Positions 14,001 through 26,174 are shown, counted from the first letter of the stretch. The stretch: 64,000 nt of DNA from Calycina herbarum (GCA_001414485.1 LLEY01000011.1:558001-622000), one strand, 5' to 3'. Notes: generated from the sequence alone by a model not told the origin. Numbers and translations: made by a program.

Positions 14001-14190
14001 CTATAAAGGCCCGATGTGTTCTAGTGTTACTAAAATAGCCCGATATGTTCTAGTGTTACTATAAAGACCTGATATATTCTAGAGTTACTAAAATAGCCTA
14101 ATATATTCTAATATTACTATAAAGGCCCGTTGTATTCCAGTGTTACTAAAATAGCCTAATATGTTCTAGTATTACTATAAAGGCCTGTTG
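14001..14190. repeat. 29-bp tandem repeat in the leader of element D
   Basis: Six full units of exactly 29 bp, plus a partial one. Units alternate between a form beginning ctataaaggcc and one beginning ctaaaatagcc, giving a 58-bp higher-order period; both end in tgttctagtgtta or a mutated form. The array lies just inside the 5' LTR, where primer-binding and packaging signals would be. Units differ by transitions. There are no unique spacers, so it is not a CRISPR array. Confidence 0.8.
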
Positions 14191-14208
14191 TTTTTGAATT
14201 AAATCTAA

Positions 14209-14450
14209 TATTAGAGCTTATAGTAAGTGCTAATAAATTAAACTATAGAGGCTGTCTATATATAAGAAGATTCGATTGTCTTTTCTAAGCTAGAGTTCTT
14301 ACTAACTTATATACTTAGTTAGCTCTTTCTAGAGGGTTCTACTAAGGGTACTCTCGAAGGTTTTATTACGTCTATGCGTTACTAAGCGAGGTCACGTGAA
14401 TACGTCGCTGGAGTACTCCGAGACTTATTCTACAGGTATAACCCTTAATA
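14209..14450 (-). repeat. LTR (5') of element D
   Basis: 242 bp, the same length as the partner at 7103-7344. It starts TATTAGAGC (TG mutated to TA) and ends CCCTTAATA. ctatc follows at 14451-14455, completing the target-site duplication. Confidence 0.85.
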
Positions 14451-14758
14451 CTATCGCTCTTATAGAACTCTTTTATAAAGGATTAAAAGTATATATTCGT
14501 AAGAAAATAGCTAAATAAAACTTATAGTTTTAAACTATTATAAGTATAATTAAGGAGGTTGTCTAGTTAGATAACTGTTTATACGAATTTAGAAAGAGTA
14601 ACTCTAAATATAAGAAGAAGAGTAAGAGATTAGGAAAGTAGAAACACTCCTACGCTAACAAGTATAGTAAGAAGGTAAACGCTATATAAAAAAAGACCTT
14701 TCTAAAGAAAGAAGAACTTTCCTAGAAGAAGCGAAATCGACGATATAAGTAGAACTTA

Positions 14759-14800
14759 TATTACTTATATAACCTTCTTAGCTATAAAGTAAACGAGTAT
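14759..14800 (+). pseudogene. Gag zinc knuckle with all four ligands changed to tyrosine (copy B)
   Basis: The frame reads YYLYNLLSYKVNEY, again CX2CX4HX4C spacing with Tyr in place of three Cys and one His. A CYLCNLPSHKVNEC-like ancestor is inferred. Four ligand codons carry the same type of transition, as in copy A. Confidence 0.75.
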
Positions 14801-15060
14801 AGTAAGAAGAAAGACTCTAATAGAAAGGGACGGATTAGCGCTATAGTCTAGAAAGAAGTAGTATTACTCGATAAAATTAAACTTATAAATAAGGAACTTA
14901 AAGCTAGAGAATATAATACGTAGATTAAAATAGATATCTTAGATATAATAGTAGACGTTATATATCTATAGCTAAACAAAGAAATTAAGTTATAAGCTAG
15001 TAAAGTTTAGAATACTAATAATAATAGAGATCTACTTCTTAAAGAAAATTATAATATATA

Positions 15061-16920
15061 ACGTAGTTTATTAGTACTCTACGTATATTAGTACTCTACG
15101 TACTTTTCCTCTACCTTATTACTTTAGAATATAATTAAACAACTATAATATATTAAATTAACTAAAACTACTTAGAATCTAATAAACTAGATATATCTAT
15201 AGCCTCTTAACAAGTTTATATATTATAACTAGTCTTTCTATAAGTACTATACAGTTGCCTAGAGAGTTGTCTCTTATTTTACCTCTCTCTCTTAGAACGT
15301 CTATTACGTTAAGCCTGTTCCTCTACCTTCTTTTAAGCTAATACGTTCTACGTATCCTCTATAGTAAGTACACCTTCTTAACAGACCCGAGTCTTTTTAG
15401 CCCTGCGACGCTTACTAAGAGCTTTATTTACTACTTAAAGAGTATAAACCTCTGCTAACAAAAGAGTTACTTTATATACTAACCGCTCTATACTCTTTAC
15501 TAACGTAGTAACTGTTTAAAAAATAGGCGTTAGCGAGCTTTCTTAATAACGTGTAATACGATTCTTAACTAAAGTTGTTTATAAAAGAGTATCGGTTAGA
15601 TTATAAGAGGTCTATAAGACCTAAGAGTCGGCGTCCGTAGAAGAGAGGCTAGTAGATATAGGAGTTCGTAATCGGATATTAAGCTTTAATATCACAGCTT
15701 AGAGATTAAAAGACACTAAGCCAGCTCTACGGAATCTAGTCTAGGCGTTTTAGACTGTTATTAATTCTAAATACACTGCTTTAAAAGCGAGAAAGAACTC
15801 GACCTTAGTAATATAGTTAATATAAGCTTTAATAAAAGTCTTAATTTAGCGACTATATACCCGTTTTAATATACTAAAACATCTAACGTCGAGTAGCTAG
15901 ATAAGATAAGAAGAGTAAGAAGGTAGGTAAAGAGTTATAATATTATAAGCCTTATAATACTCTTAGAATTCAGCTGATTTATAACTCTTATATCTATCTA
16001 ATACTAGTATTAATATAGATCTCTTATATAAGTAGTAGTATACTTATCGAAGTACTGAAGCTATTCTAGACCTGTCTTATTATTTATCTATCTATTATTT
16101 ATAGATTTAATAACCTAGTTATATAGAAGGCCGCTCTTAGTATACTAATTCTCGAGATAATTCTTCTCTTAAACTACTAAAAATAGAGACACGTTCTAAC
16201 CCTCGCTATTTATATAAGTAATTACTATAGCCTATTCTCGATTATCTAGCTAAACTGTCTTATCTCTACTACGTCGATCAGCGTGTATAACAACTATAGC
16301 TAGGCTTATAATACCTATTATAAAGCCTGTCTTATTAAAGTTATAGAAGTTATAATCTAAAACACTATATTTTACTCTTATATTCTCTATAAGTTGAAAC
16401 CACGTGCTAATAAGCTCTAGATCTTCGTATAAGACTCTTTAAAAGTTGTAAACACGATTAAAACATGTCTTTAATTCTAGTTAATATTATACGAATTAAG
16501 ATACCTAGAGCTTACTAACGCGTCTTCTTTTCCGCGATTCAAGGATATAATTCGCTATATCTTCTATACTAGCTAGCTAGGGCGTAAATCCTCTTATATC
16601 TAGATTAAGTATATATCGAATAATTACCTCCTTCTCTAGGTTGTTTAATTTAAGGTTTAGTAGTAGACGTTTATAAAGAGTAGTATAACCGTTTATTCGA
16701 AGTCGAAGCGTAGATTCGAGAATATTATAGATTTTCGTAGTAGACCGACGACTTAGCTTTTTAGCTATATAGATAGCCTCGATAGCTAAGATGATTCGTA
16801 CTTCTTACGTTTGAATTTCTATTTAGAGCGGTTGAGAAAACGCGTGTTAAAGTTAGAGTGTAGTTAGTAGAGGAAAAGTACGTAGAGTACTAATATACGT
16901 AGAGTACTAATAAACTACGT
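15061..16920 (-). mobile_element. Fot1/pogo-type transposon 2, degraded, inserted in copy B
   Basis: Nearly perfect terminal inverted repeats of about 54 bp (starting acgtagtttattagtactct) with TA at 15059-15060 and 16921-16922. On the minus strand a transposase is recognisable: LEKEVIIRYILNLDIRGFTP (DNA-binding part) and LDYNFYNFNKTGF, where the first catalytic Asp of the usual NFDETGF is Asn (codon at 16334-16336). It interrupts gag-pol of copy B between 15060 and 16921. The same family as the truncated copy at 23397-24795. Confidence 0.8.
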
Positions 16921-19900
16921 TAGTTAGAAATAAAATATAAATTACCTCTTTAAGTAGAATATAAATTATTACTATTAATAAGTTTATTAGAGTTATTAGA
17001 ATTAGTATCTAACTTGTTAGAAGTAGATCTTAGAATATATAAGCTTAAATAAGAAGAGATATAAGCGTTTATTAGAACCTTCAAGAGAGAGAATAGATAG
17101 ATATATATAGAAAGCTAGAAACCTAACTTTTAAAGTCTATATTCTACTTAAGGAATTAACTCTATAATCTTAACTACTTATATAATAGTATAGAATAACC
17201 TAGACTAGGTAACTATAGTTAGCTCTATTACTAGAAGAGAAAGTATCGAATATAAGAAACTAGGACTAGAGTAGATAGTATCTAATAACTACTTAGAAGA
17301 GAGAGATATATAGATAGTTACTAACTTAAGAGATAATACTACTTAATAGTAGTAGTATTACTTAAAATAATTTAATAAATATAATAGATATCTAAAGTTA
17401 GATATTATTACCTACCTACCTAGTTAAGATTATAAGTTAGTAATTAACAAAAAATATCAGGTATTAAGAGTAGAAAAAGAAGTTATAATAGTATTTAAAG
17501 GATTAGAAGATTAGTAAATATTTAGAGTTACTAAAGTAGACCTCTAAGCTAACTTAATCTAGGAATTCTACTAACTTATAAAAGACGAATAATAGACTAC
17601 TAAAACTTTATATAAAGTAACTATTAAATAGGTTTAATATAAACTACGAACTATATTAGACTAGTCTATAAAGAAATGTTTTATAAGAACACTTCTAGAA
17701 CCTAAGAGAACTATAGAAGATAGTCTAATATATAAGATAGCCTTTTCTAATAACGAAAAGGTAATATTCTTTCTAAGCTCTTAGAAAGAAGATAATAGTA
17801 AACGAAGATTTAAGGTTTATTATATTAAACCAGAGACTTATACTACTATAGAAGAATTAAACGCTACCTTTAGAAAGAATCAGTTAGTAGTAACTATAAA
17901 GATAAGAGGAAAGGAACTCCGAGTCTTAATTAACTCTAGAGTAAAGAGTAATTTCCTTTCTCTAATAGCTTTGAAAAAGCTAAACGTTCTAATCAAAGAT
18001 ATAAGACTATACCGTCTAGAGGTAGTTAATAGAATAGACGTTATATACTAAGATTATAACAGTTCTAGTTTAAGACTATAGTAGTTCTGGTTTTAGATCT
18101 GACACGTGACTCCTCACCGCCTGGCAGAATCCTGTATATTAGCATCGTTTAGAGCTGTCTTCGCTCTTTACCTTAGTTTTCACGTTAATAACTACGAATA
18201 GACTACTTCTCTACTCTATTCCTGTCTTACTATTATATTTATAATAGAACTATTAGGAATTAATCGGAATAATCGGAATTGGAATTGCCGAGTCTACGTG
18301 CTAAATAGAATACGATATAGAAGTTGTTTCAGGATTTAGAATAGCTAGATAGCTCCGGACTTACTATTGTCCGAACCTCTTATAAATAGCTGTCTCCTCT
18401 CGGGAAAGACTAATTTAGTCTTTTCCTTCGTATTAGAGCCTAGTATTCGGATATATTATTCTATCGAACGTACTTCTATATATCTCTTTTATAGTAGTAT
18501 CTGTTTTATACTATTACAAAGATAGAATTATTAATTAGTAAACTATTCTAATAAAAATCAATATCGAAAGACATCGCTTAGATATATAATTTAATATTAT
18601 TAAAATAGGAAGTAAGAAAGTAATACTTAGTATACTATAGATTTAAGAATATAATCTAGATATTAACTAGAAGGCTCGAATAATAACCTTTAGTTAATAT
18701 AAATACGTAGGTTCGCGTTTATAACTATAAGACTAGAACGAGATTAGCGCTACCTCTTCTAATACGCTAGAACACCTAGCCTAGAGTCCTCTACAGGTTA
18801 GTAAGAAAGCTGATAATAAAATACCTATATAGTATAGAGAATTTACAAAGTTGTTCAAAGACTTAGAAGATATATATACTCTTCTTAAATACTAACTATA
18901 GGATTATAAGATTAAGTTAATAGAGGGTTATAACCTTAGAAAGTAGAAGCTTTATCTATATAACTAGAATAACTTAGCTTTATTAGAAAGTTATATCTAA
19001 TAAGAGATAAAGAAGAGATATATTTAAAAATCTAAATCGCTTATCTCTTTAAATATACTTATTATTAAGAAAAAGAACGATCTAAATAGACGAGTATATA
19101 TTAATTATAGAGAACTAAATAATATAACGATTAAGAACGCTTATCTATTACTAACTAGCTAATACTTATAGAATAAGTTAGGCTAAGTAAAGAAATTTAT
19201 AAAACTAGATTAGTAGAATACCTATAGCTTAATTAGAATCAAAGCCAGGTATAAATAGAAGATAGTATTCGTCTTACTATCTAGACTCTATAAGTATATA
19301 GTAATGTCTTTTAGTCTAACTAATATACTAGCTACTTATTAGAGATAGAATAATAGTATTCTAGAAGACCTCTTAGGAGTTACTATTATATACTTTCTAG
19401 ATAATATATTAATCTTCTTAGAAAACGAAGAAGAATATAAGAAATATATTAAAGAAGTTTTATAACGACTTATAAAAGTAGACTCTCGATTAAAACTCTT
19501 AAAATACGAGTTTAGAGTTACTCGTACTCTTTTTCTTAGACGTGTTTTTAGTCTAGGAAAAATAGAAATAGATCTAGAAAAGATCTATACTATTATTAAA
19601 TAGGAATTACTAAGAAACGTTAAAGATATATAATCCTTCTTAGGATTTACTAACTTCTATTAACTATTGATTAAGAACTATATAAAGATAGTAAAACTAA
19701 TATTAATACTAACTAGAAAAGCTATAGCTTTTATCTAGAATAAGAAGACTAAAGCGGCCTTTTAGAAAATCAAAGAATAGTTTATAGTAAAACTTATTCT
19801 ATATAATTTTAATTATAAGAAACTAAGTACGATAGAAATAGACGCTTTAGACATAGTAGTAGGCGCTGTATATCTATAGCTAAATAAAAAGAGAAAGCTT

Positions 19901-21681
19901 ATATCTATAGTATATTTCTTAAAAACTTTCGACGTAGTATAATAGAACTATAGTATTTATAACAAAGAATTAATAGCTATTATTCTAGCTTTCGAAGAAT
20001 AGAGAATTTATCTCTAGAGTATAATATACCTAGTAATAGTACTTACTAATTACCTAAACTTAAAAATATTTACTATAACTAAGGAACTTATTACTAGACG
20101 CCTAGCTAGGTAGTCTAAAACCTTAGTAGGATTTAAGATAATTATTCGATATATTAGTAGTATAAGTAATACTTAAGCCGATGCTCTAAGCTAGAAACCA
20201 GGCTATAAGAAAGATAAGAAATACGTTAATATAGTAATATTAAAGTATAACGAAGATAGTAACTTAATACTAATAGTATATAAGATTACTATAACTAAAA
20301 ACATTAATCTATAGAGAGAGAAAATTTACTAGACTTAAGAAAGAGATACTTAAGGTTTTCTATTAGAAGAAAACTAATATAAGAATAGGAAACTCTAGGT
20401 TCCTACTTAGTATATAAGGGAATTTATTAAAGAATACTATATAGTACTAGTATATAGTTACTAAGGAGTTCGTAGAACACTTTAATAGATTAGATAATAT
20501 TATTATATTAATAGAGTATTAAGAGTAGTTAAGAAAGTTATTAGTATAACTTAAGATTATAAAACTAGTACCTAAACTAGTACTTAAAGTAGTATATTAT
20601 TTATATCTTATCTCGTTAAAGTAGCTACGTAGGTCCTTCTTATATAGCTCTTTCTAGGTTACGTGAAATAGCTATAAAGTAGTATTTATCTGAAACGACA
20701 GAAGTAATAACGGAATATAATACCTATACTAGGAATAAGACTTCCTACTATATACTATATAGACAGATAAATACTACTTCTATAATATAAATATCTTAGA
20801 AATCGATCTCTTAGGATTTTATTATTAAATTACTAAAATCTAAGAATCTAATAATAGAAGTCGAGTATAACTCGATTCTAGTTATTATAGAACGACTTAT
20901 AAAATATATAATTTTAGTATCTTATATAGAGTTAAGTATAGCTAAGGAATTAGTATTTATATTTCTTAAAGAAGTAGTCTTAAGATATAGACTACTAGAA
21001 GAGATACTTTTAAATAGAGATAAACTCTTTATCTTTAAATTTTAGATCGCTTTTATAAAGCGATTAGGTACGAAAAGAAAGCTTTCTATAGCTTTTTACT
21101 CTTAGACGAATAGAGGAAACGAACGTATAAATTAAGTAGTTAAGATATACCTTCGTTATTATATAAACTACTAGTAAAACAACTAGGTAGAGCTACTACT
21201 CTTAGTATAGTTTACTTATAACAGTTTAGTAATAGAAATAATACTTATTACGCTATTCTATACTAACTTTAGATATAAATTAATAGTATATTAAGAACTA
21301 CTGTCTACGACTATCGATAACCAGCTCGCTTATATTTAGGTCTTAAAAATCAAAAGTCTATATAAGGAACTTATAGAAGACTTATAGTTCGTAGCTGAAA
21401 GAAACGCGTACTACTATAATAAACGACGTAGTTAGAAGCTAACGTTAAAAGAGAGAGATAAAGTCTATTTAGTATAAAAAAATATTAATATAAAAAGACT
21501 AAGTAATAAACTAGATTATAAGAAACTTAGACTATTTAAAATCAAACGTATTAAGAGATCTTTAAATTATAAATTAGTACTACTAAAAACTATAAACATC
21601 TATCTAGTATTCTATATATTCTTACTCGAACTAGTACTACTAGAAGTACTACTAGCTCTATATATAGAAATCTAACTAGTT

Positions 21682-21800
21682 AACTCGAATACTAAGTATA
21701 AGGTTAAGAAGATTCTTAACTATAAACTTATTAGAGAACGAGTTAAATACTTAATTAAGTAGTTAGATTCTCTATACTTAGAAAATACTTAGAAACTAAG
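21682..21800 (+). pseudogene. Chromodomain remnant at the integrase C terminus (copy B)
   Basis: The frame reads YKVKKILNYKLIRERVKYLI, then a stop where Trp would be, then LENT and another stop. This follows the chromodomain pattern Y-x-V-E-x-I-L-(x)n-YLIKW-x-G-(x)n-ENTWEP, with Glu to Lys and Trp to stop changes as RIP makes. Chromodomains of chromoviruses direct integration to H3K9-methylated heterochromatin (established for the group). The same tail is visible in copies A (near 670-720) and C (near 60440-60480). Confidence 0.65.
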
Positions 21801-21929
21801 AGAGAGCTTTATCTATTACTTAGAGATACTTTAGAAGTTCTACTACTAAAACCTAGAGTTGCTTATATCTCGTAGTTAGGAGAGAAAGCTTTAAAGAAAT
21901 AGAGATCGAGAGCGGGGTCGGAATCGATA

Positions 21930-22190
21930 AGAGGTAGTAAGGCTGCTAGCTAGGTAACCTCCGCTTTCTTCTGTTCCTTCTCTATCTACTTCTCTTTCTT
22001 ATTCTTTTCCTTCTCTATAGTCTTATCTAGCTCGTTCAAAGATAAAAGCCCGCGCTGTAGTATCTCTCGCTTACGCTTGTCTAAGGAACGTTATTATTTC
22101 CTAAGACAAAGAATTTTCGCTATTACTTCCTTCTTCTCTACTTAAAGCTTCTTCTGTTACTTATTAAAAGATTCCTAGAACTAAAGAGAA
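21930..22190 (-). pseudogene. Antisense accessory ORF of the chromovirus (copy B)
   Basis: On the minus strand, downstream of the chromodomain remnant, the frame reads EVIAKILCLRK, then REILQRGLLSLNELDKTIEK and a Lys/Glu-rich run. It aligns with the antisense frame of copies A and C (AIARILQLQKQ; FLDELDAAKEVEKKEK). It carries stops, and boundaries are approximate. Its position and orientation relative to pol are the same as in the other two copies. Confidence 0.45.
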
Positions 22191-22491
22191 GAGGTCTTAT
22201 TCCGCTTCTTAATATCGTAAGGCTTACTATAAAGAGTATAAGTAGAATATTTATTACCTACGGTAATATACTACTAGATAGCTCTCTTAGAAGTATTTAT
22301 ATAATAATATAAAGACGTATCTCGTTACTAGTTCTTTCTATTCGTAGAAAGACGTCGGTATAATATCTTTTTAGTTTAGATTTCAAAGTAGGAAGGCTTA
22401 TAATAGAAAAAGAAACAGGCTACTAGCTTATTAACGATATTTCTTAGGTTATACTTAAGTATAGGGATATACTAGTCTAAGAAGAGGATAG

Positions 22492-23396
22492 TATTATAAA
22501 TCACGTTTTACGTAGTAATATAACGAAACTCAAACGAACTAAACAAAGATAACTAAGTCTCGAAGGTTAGTATATAGATAAGAAGTATAGATACGCTAGA
22601 TTATTTACTTAGAAGTAAACTCGTTACTTATATCAAAGATATTAAATAAGATAATAAGATTAATAACTAAAGTTAAGTATAAAGCTTCTATCTAGATAGT
22701 AGACGTGCTAGTATATATAGAACCTCTTATACTATATAGATCCCTATATAAGTCTAGATCCCTAGATCTCTTTAGATCTCTTAAGAGATCTAAGAGAATC
22801 TATTATATAACTTCTAACAGTTATCTAATAATAAGATCCTAGAATATCTAAATACCTTCGTATTACTAATTCCCTCCGGTGTTACCTTCTATTTCCTAGA
22901 TATTATACCTTATTCTATTAGAGCGCTGTCTAGACTACTCTTTATATATAACGTGATTTGTAATAAGTAAGTAGTCTAGATAGCGTTCTAATAGAATAAG
23001 ATATAACGTCTAGAAAATAGAAGGTAATATAGAAGAGAATCTATAGTACGGAGGTATTTAGGATTCTAGGATCTTACTATTGGAATAATGTTAGGAATCA
23101 CGTGACATGTATCGCTTATGTCGCTGAGCGATATAAGCGATATATCGATAGTATCGACAAGCGATATAGGCGATATAGAAAGAGTAGAAGGTTCTATATA
23201 AAACTAGCACGTCTGCTATTAGATAGAAGCTTCGTATTTAACTTTAGTTATTAATCTTATTATCTTATTTAATATCTTTAATATAAGTAACGAGTTCACT
23301 TCTAAGTAAACAACCCGGCGTATCTATACTTCTTATTTATATACTAACTCTTCGAGACTTAGTTACCTTTGTTTCGTTTATTTAAGTTTCGTTATA
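22492..23396 (+). repeat. 3' LTR of copy B, split by a solo LTR
   Basis: The LTR is in two parts, 22492-22518 and 22971-23396, about 453 bp without the insert. It begins right after the polypurine tract and ends gtttcgttata, the reverse of the start of the LTRs at 6224, 36746 and 59219. It contains a gcgatat-rich middle like that of the solo LTR at 36746-37189, in place of the agatccctagatcc-rich middle of the LTR at 59219. Two LTR subfamilies therefore exist. Confidence 0.8.
22519..22965 (-). repeat. Solo LTR inserted in inverse orientation inside the LTR of copy B
   Basis: 447 bp, matching the LTR of copies A and C, flanked by the perfect 5-bp duplication agtaa at 22514-22518 and 22966-22970. 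No internal region is present, so it was left after LTR-LTR recombination. It lies head-on within a related LTR, which forms a long imperfect palindrome. Confidence 0.85.
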
Positions 23397-24795
23397 TACT
23401 CTTAGAACTCAGCTGATTCGTAACTCTTATACCTATCTAATACTAGTATTTAATATAGACTCTTTATACGAGTAGTAGTATGTTTATCGAAGTGTTTCAG
23501 CTATTCTAGACCTGTCTTATTATTTGTCTATCTATTACTTATTAGTTTAATAACCTAGTTAAGTAGAAGGCTGCTGTCTATATACTAATTTAAAAGATAG
23601 TTCTTACTCTAAACTACTAGAAATAGAGAGATACTCTAGCCTTTACTATTAATATAAGTAATCGCTATAGCTTATTCCTAATTCTCTAACTAAACTGCTT
23701 TACCTCTACTACGTCGATCTATATAGGTTATAACTATTATAAGATAAATCATACCTATTATAAACCTAGTTTCGTCGAAGTTATAGAAGTCGTAGTCTAA
23801 AATACTATATTTTGCTCTTATATTTTTAACTAGTTAGAACTACGAGCTAATTAGCTTAGAATCTTTATATAAGGCTTTTTAGAAATTATAAACGCGATTA
23901 AAACGCGTCTTAAGAGCTGGTTATTATTATATAAATTAATATGCCTAGAGCTTGCTAACGTGTTTTCTCTCTCGCGATTCGAGTATATAATTCGCTAACG
24001 TGTATATATAGCGGACTGGCTAAACAAGCGAACCGGCTAACTGAAAACACACCTAAAATCGCGATTTTGATATTTTAATATCTCTACGAACTATTAATCA
24101 AAAGTTTTAAAATTAAAACTTTGATTTCATTACTATATATATATTTAGAATTCTAAGTTTCAGACGCTATATGATTTTACTTAGCGATTCGCTTAAAAAT
24201 ACCCTTATAATCTTATCTTTTTTCTTCTTCTTTTAATAACTTTTTAATATAAATTAGCCTCAGTCTTATATTTTATAACTTTTATATTTATATAGTAATA
24301 AAATCAAAGTTTTAATTTTGAAATTTTTATTCAACAATTCGTAAAGATATTAAAATGTCAAAATCGCGATTTTAGGTGTGTTTTCAGTTAGCTGGTTCGC
24401 TTGTTTAGCCGGTTCGCTATACATACACGTTATATCTTCTACGCTACCTAGCCAGGGTATAAACCCTCTTAAATCTAGATTAAGTATATTCTGAACAATT
24501 ACTTCCTCTTCTAGCTTAGACAATTTAACGTTTACTAGCCGTCGCTTAGGGAGAGTAGTTCAGCTGTTTATTCTACTGTTTAGTATAGAAAAGAGCACTC
24601 TATAGAGCTTTGTAGCCTTCTGACGGCTTAGCTTTTTAGATATTCGAATAGCCTCGATAGCTAGAATGATTTTTGATTCTTATAGAATAACTGATATAAT
24701 ATATAGTAGAAAAAACGCGTTGTAAAGGAAGGGGGTTGGAAATTCGCTAAAATTGATCCGGTTCCTAATATAATCCGGGTTCTGATAAACCACGT
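23397..24795 (-). mobile_element. Fot1/pogo-type transposon 3, left part removed by copy B
   Basis: From 23397 the sequence follows Fot1 copy 2 (15957 onward) in the same orientation, including a transposase catalytic segment reading DYDFYNFDETRF on the minus strand near 23760-23790. Here the first Asp is kept. The right terminus ends acgt before TA (24796-24797) and carries the doublet atccgg spaced 17 bp. A MITE interrupts it at 23998-24430. The missing left part is expected beyond copy B, which seems to have landed inside this transposon. Confidence 0.7.
23998..24430. mobile_element. MITE 1 with long inverted repeats, TA target
   Basis: A 433-bp element without coding capacity, with inverted repeats of about 100 bp (acgtgtatatatagcg to the mirror-image end), inserted at TA (23996-23997 and 24431-24432). 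Removing it restores the sequence found in the related transposon near 16551 (ttcgcta-tatcttct). Each terminus has a 17-bp doublet built on agcgaaccggcta. The ACGT end and TA target fit a non-autonomous pogo/Fot1 derivative. Confidence 0.8.
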
Positions 24796-24797
24796 TA

Positions 24798-26174
24798 TAG
24801 TCTTTACAAGTGTATTATACTAACTTATATAGAGAGTAGGAAGGGGTTTTAGAGATAGCTAGAGAGTTGTAGCTATTATAGCTATAGTTAAGGTTTTTTG
24901 CTATTCTTACGTATAGGTATTTTATATAATAAGTAGAACCAAACCAAACCAAACATTTCAAGCTTAAATCGCAACTGACTGTAGGTGATCTTAAGGTCTT
25001 TATTTAATACCTTAAGTTTCTTCGGCGTCGTAGACATAGATGCACTCACAAGCAGTCCTCGGTGATCGTGACTCTTAAAGAGGTGCTGACTTTATTCTGG
25101 TCTTTCTCCTCTAAAACTAAGCGATTTTTGGACTTTCTCTTCTTTTGTTGCCCATCGCACTTTTTCGCAAAACATTGCCCCAACTGTTCGCGGCAACGGC
25201 AATAACATTGGGCCTGCAGCTGGATATCTTGCCAAGCACATATTTAGACACCGAGTCGCTGATGCAGAATGAATCAACAACTCTTTATACTTCGCTCTGT
25301 ATTTTTTAAATATTTTTCCTATTACGTTATGTCGAGCTATACGTTGGTGTGGATGTTAAGAGGCCTAAATCCTCCCGCTTGTTGCCGAAGAATTCTGAGA
25401 TGGTTCATCAGGGGCATTGGTTTTCATTCTCACATTTTCAAAGTACGGGATTCGTTCAGACGATGATCAAAGGTCTATTGTCCATTCTCGAGCCAATTTG
25501 TCACCCGTTAAATCTCCTTTTCCTTTTCCAACAAAAGACACATTATTCTCTCTCCATGTTCAATATTTGTAGCAGCTGTACAAATTACCCTGTCTGTAAT
25601 TTCAATCATTTGATAGCGAAGAGCGATCTTCACCAAATCGGCATTGCATGAAATTACTATTCATCGTAGTGCTCCTTCGGCGAGTTGTGCTTTTATTTGG
25701 AACAACAACGAAGGTGTTCAGAACCTTTTCCAAGGCCTAAAAATACCTCGCAACTGCTCCTATCGGATCTCCAATACTTTCTTTTCCATCCGTCGGCGAA
25801 GCATTTATACTTCTGCTGAACCGATGAATAACTACCTCAATTTACTCGCAGATTTGTTGCCAGCGCCTTGTTTATTGTTCTTCTCTTCCTTTTTCCCTTC
25901 TTTCTGCTTCACAGGTTGCAATTGGCTGGAGTCTCATGCAGGTGCCACCAAAACTGGCCTGACAGGGGCCAGGCTGCATCACGGCTTATTCTAGGCACCT
26001 CGTAAGGCTGTGTGAGCTCTACATCAATATATCGAGACAGCATCCTATTCTCACAAATTCATGTTTTGGCTCAGACCGAGACCGTTGTACGTTGTTGTAC
26101 TCAGCCATCCCATGTCCACTTTAGATCCCTCTGTGATTTGCAGGGACGTTTGACAGAAGACAAGGGCTGCCGTG
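24798..26174. other. Region without a convincing gene
   Basis: Base composition returns from the RIP-like AT block to an ordinary mix near 24950. Short open frames exist on both strands (for example near 25092-25280 and 25269-25994), but none shows a recognisable domain, and frames are not joined by clear splice sites. The right part is expected to hold the promoter and 5' UTR of the NLR gene. I see no RNA gene. Confidence 0.5.

Larger units (their letters stand above)
7103..14450 (-). mobile_element. Ty3/gypsy element D, RIP-degraded, inserted in copy B
   Basis: Two 242-bp LTRs (7103-7344 and 14209-14450) are flanked by a perfect 5-bp duplication ctatc at 7098-7102 and 14451-14455. Minus-strand coding remnants run from gag (zinc knuckle 12966-13007) through reverse transcriptase (VYINDILVF, 11628-11639 for the core; then YLRFII and LAKIQAI) to integrase (TNGLTERVN near 9940-9975). 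The family differs from A, B and C. A Fot1 transposon sits at 7752-9578 between integrase and the 3' LTR. The LTRs end in TA where CA is expected, a RIP-type change. No frame is intact. Confidence 0.85.
6670..23396 (+). mobile_element. Ty3/gypsy chromovirus copy B, split by several later insertions
   Basis: Gag starts right after the LTR of copy A. It is cut at 7102 by element D, resumes at 14451, and is cut again at 15060 by a Fot1 copy, resuming at 16921. On the plus strand follow a protease remnant (LINSRVKSNF, 17926-17961), reverse transcriptase (YFLDN, 19391-19405), integrase (TNRGNERIN near 21110) and a chromodomain-like end near 21682-21800. The polypurine tract (gaagaggatag) ends at 22491 and the 3' LTR follows. 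The 5' LTR is missing here and is expected left of the window, beyond copy A. Stops in every frame and transitions throughout show RIP. The element is dead. Confidence 0.85.

Noticed and set aside
14001..14190. Regular 29-bp repeats that could suggest a CRISPR array
   Set aside because: Units abut without unique spacers, lie in a eukaryotic retrotransposon leader and have no cas-like neighbours.
25092..25994. Several 60-116-codon frames upstream of the NLR gene
   Set aside because: No domain, overlapping in several frames, some without an ATG start, no splice links.
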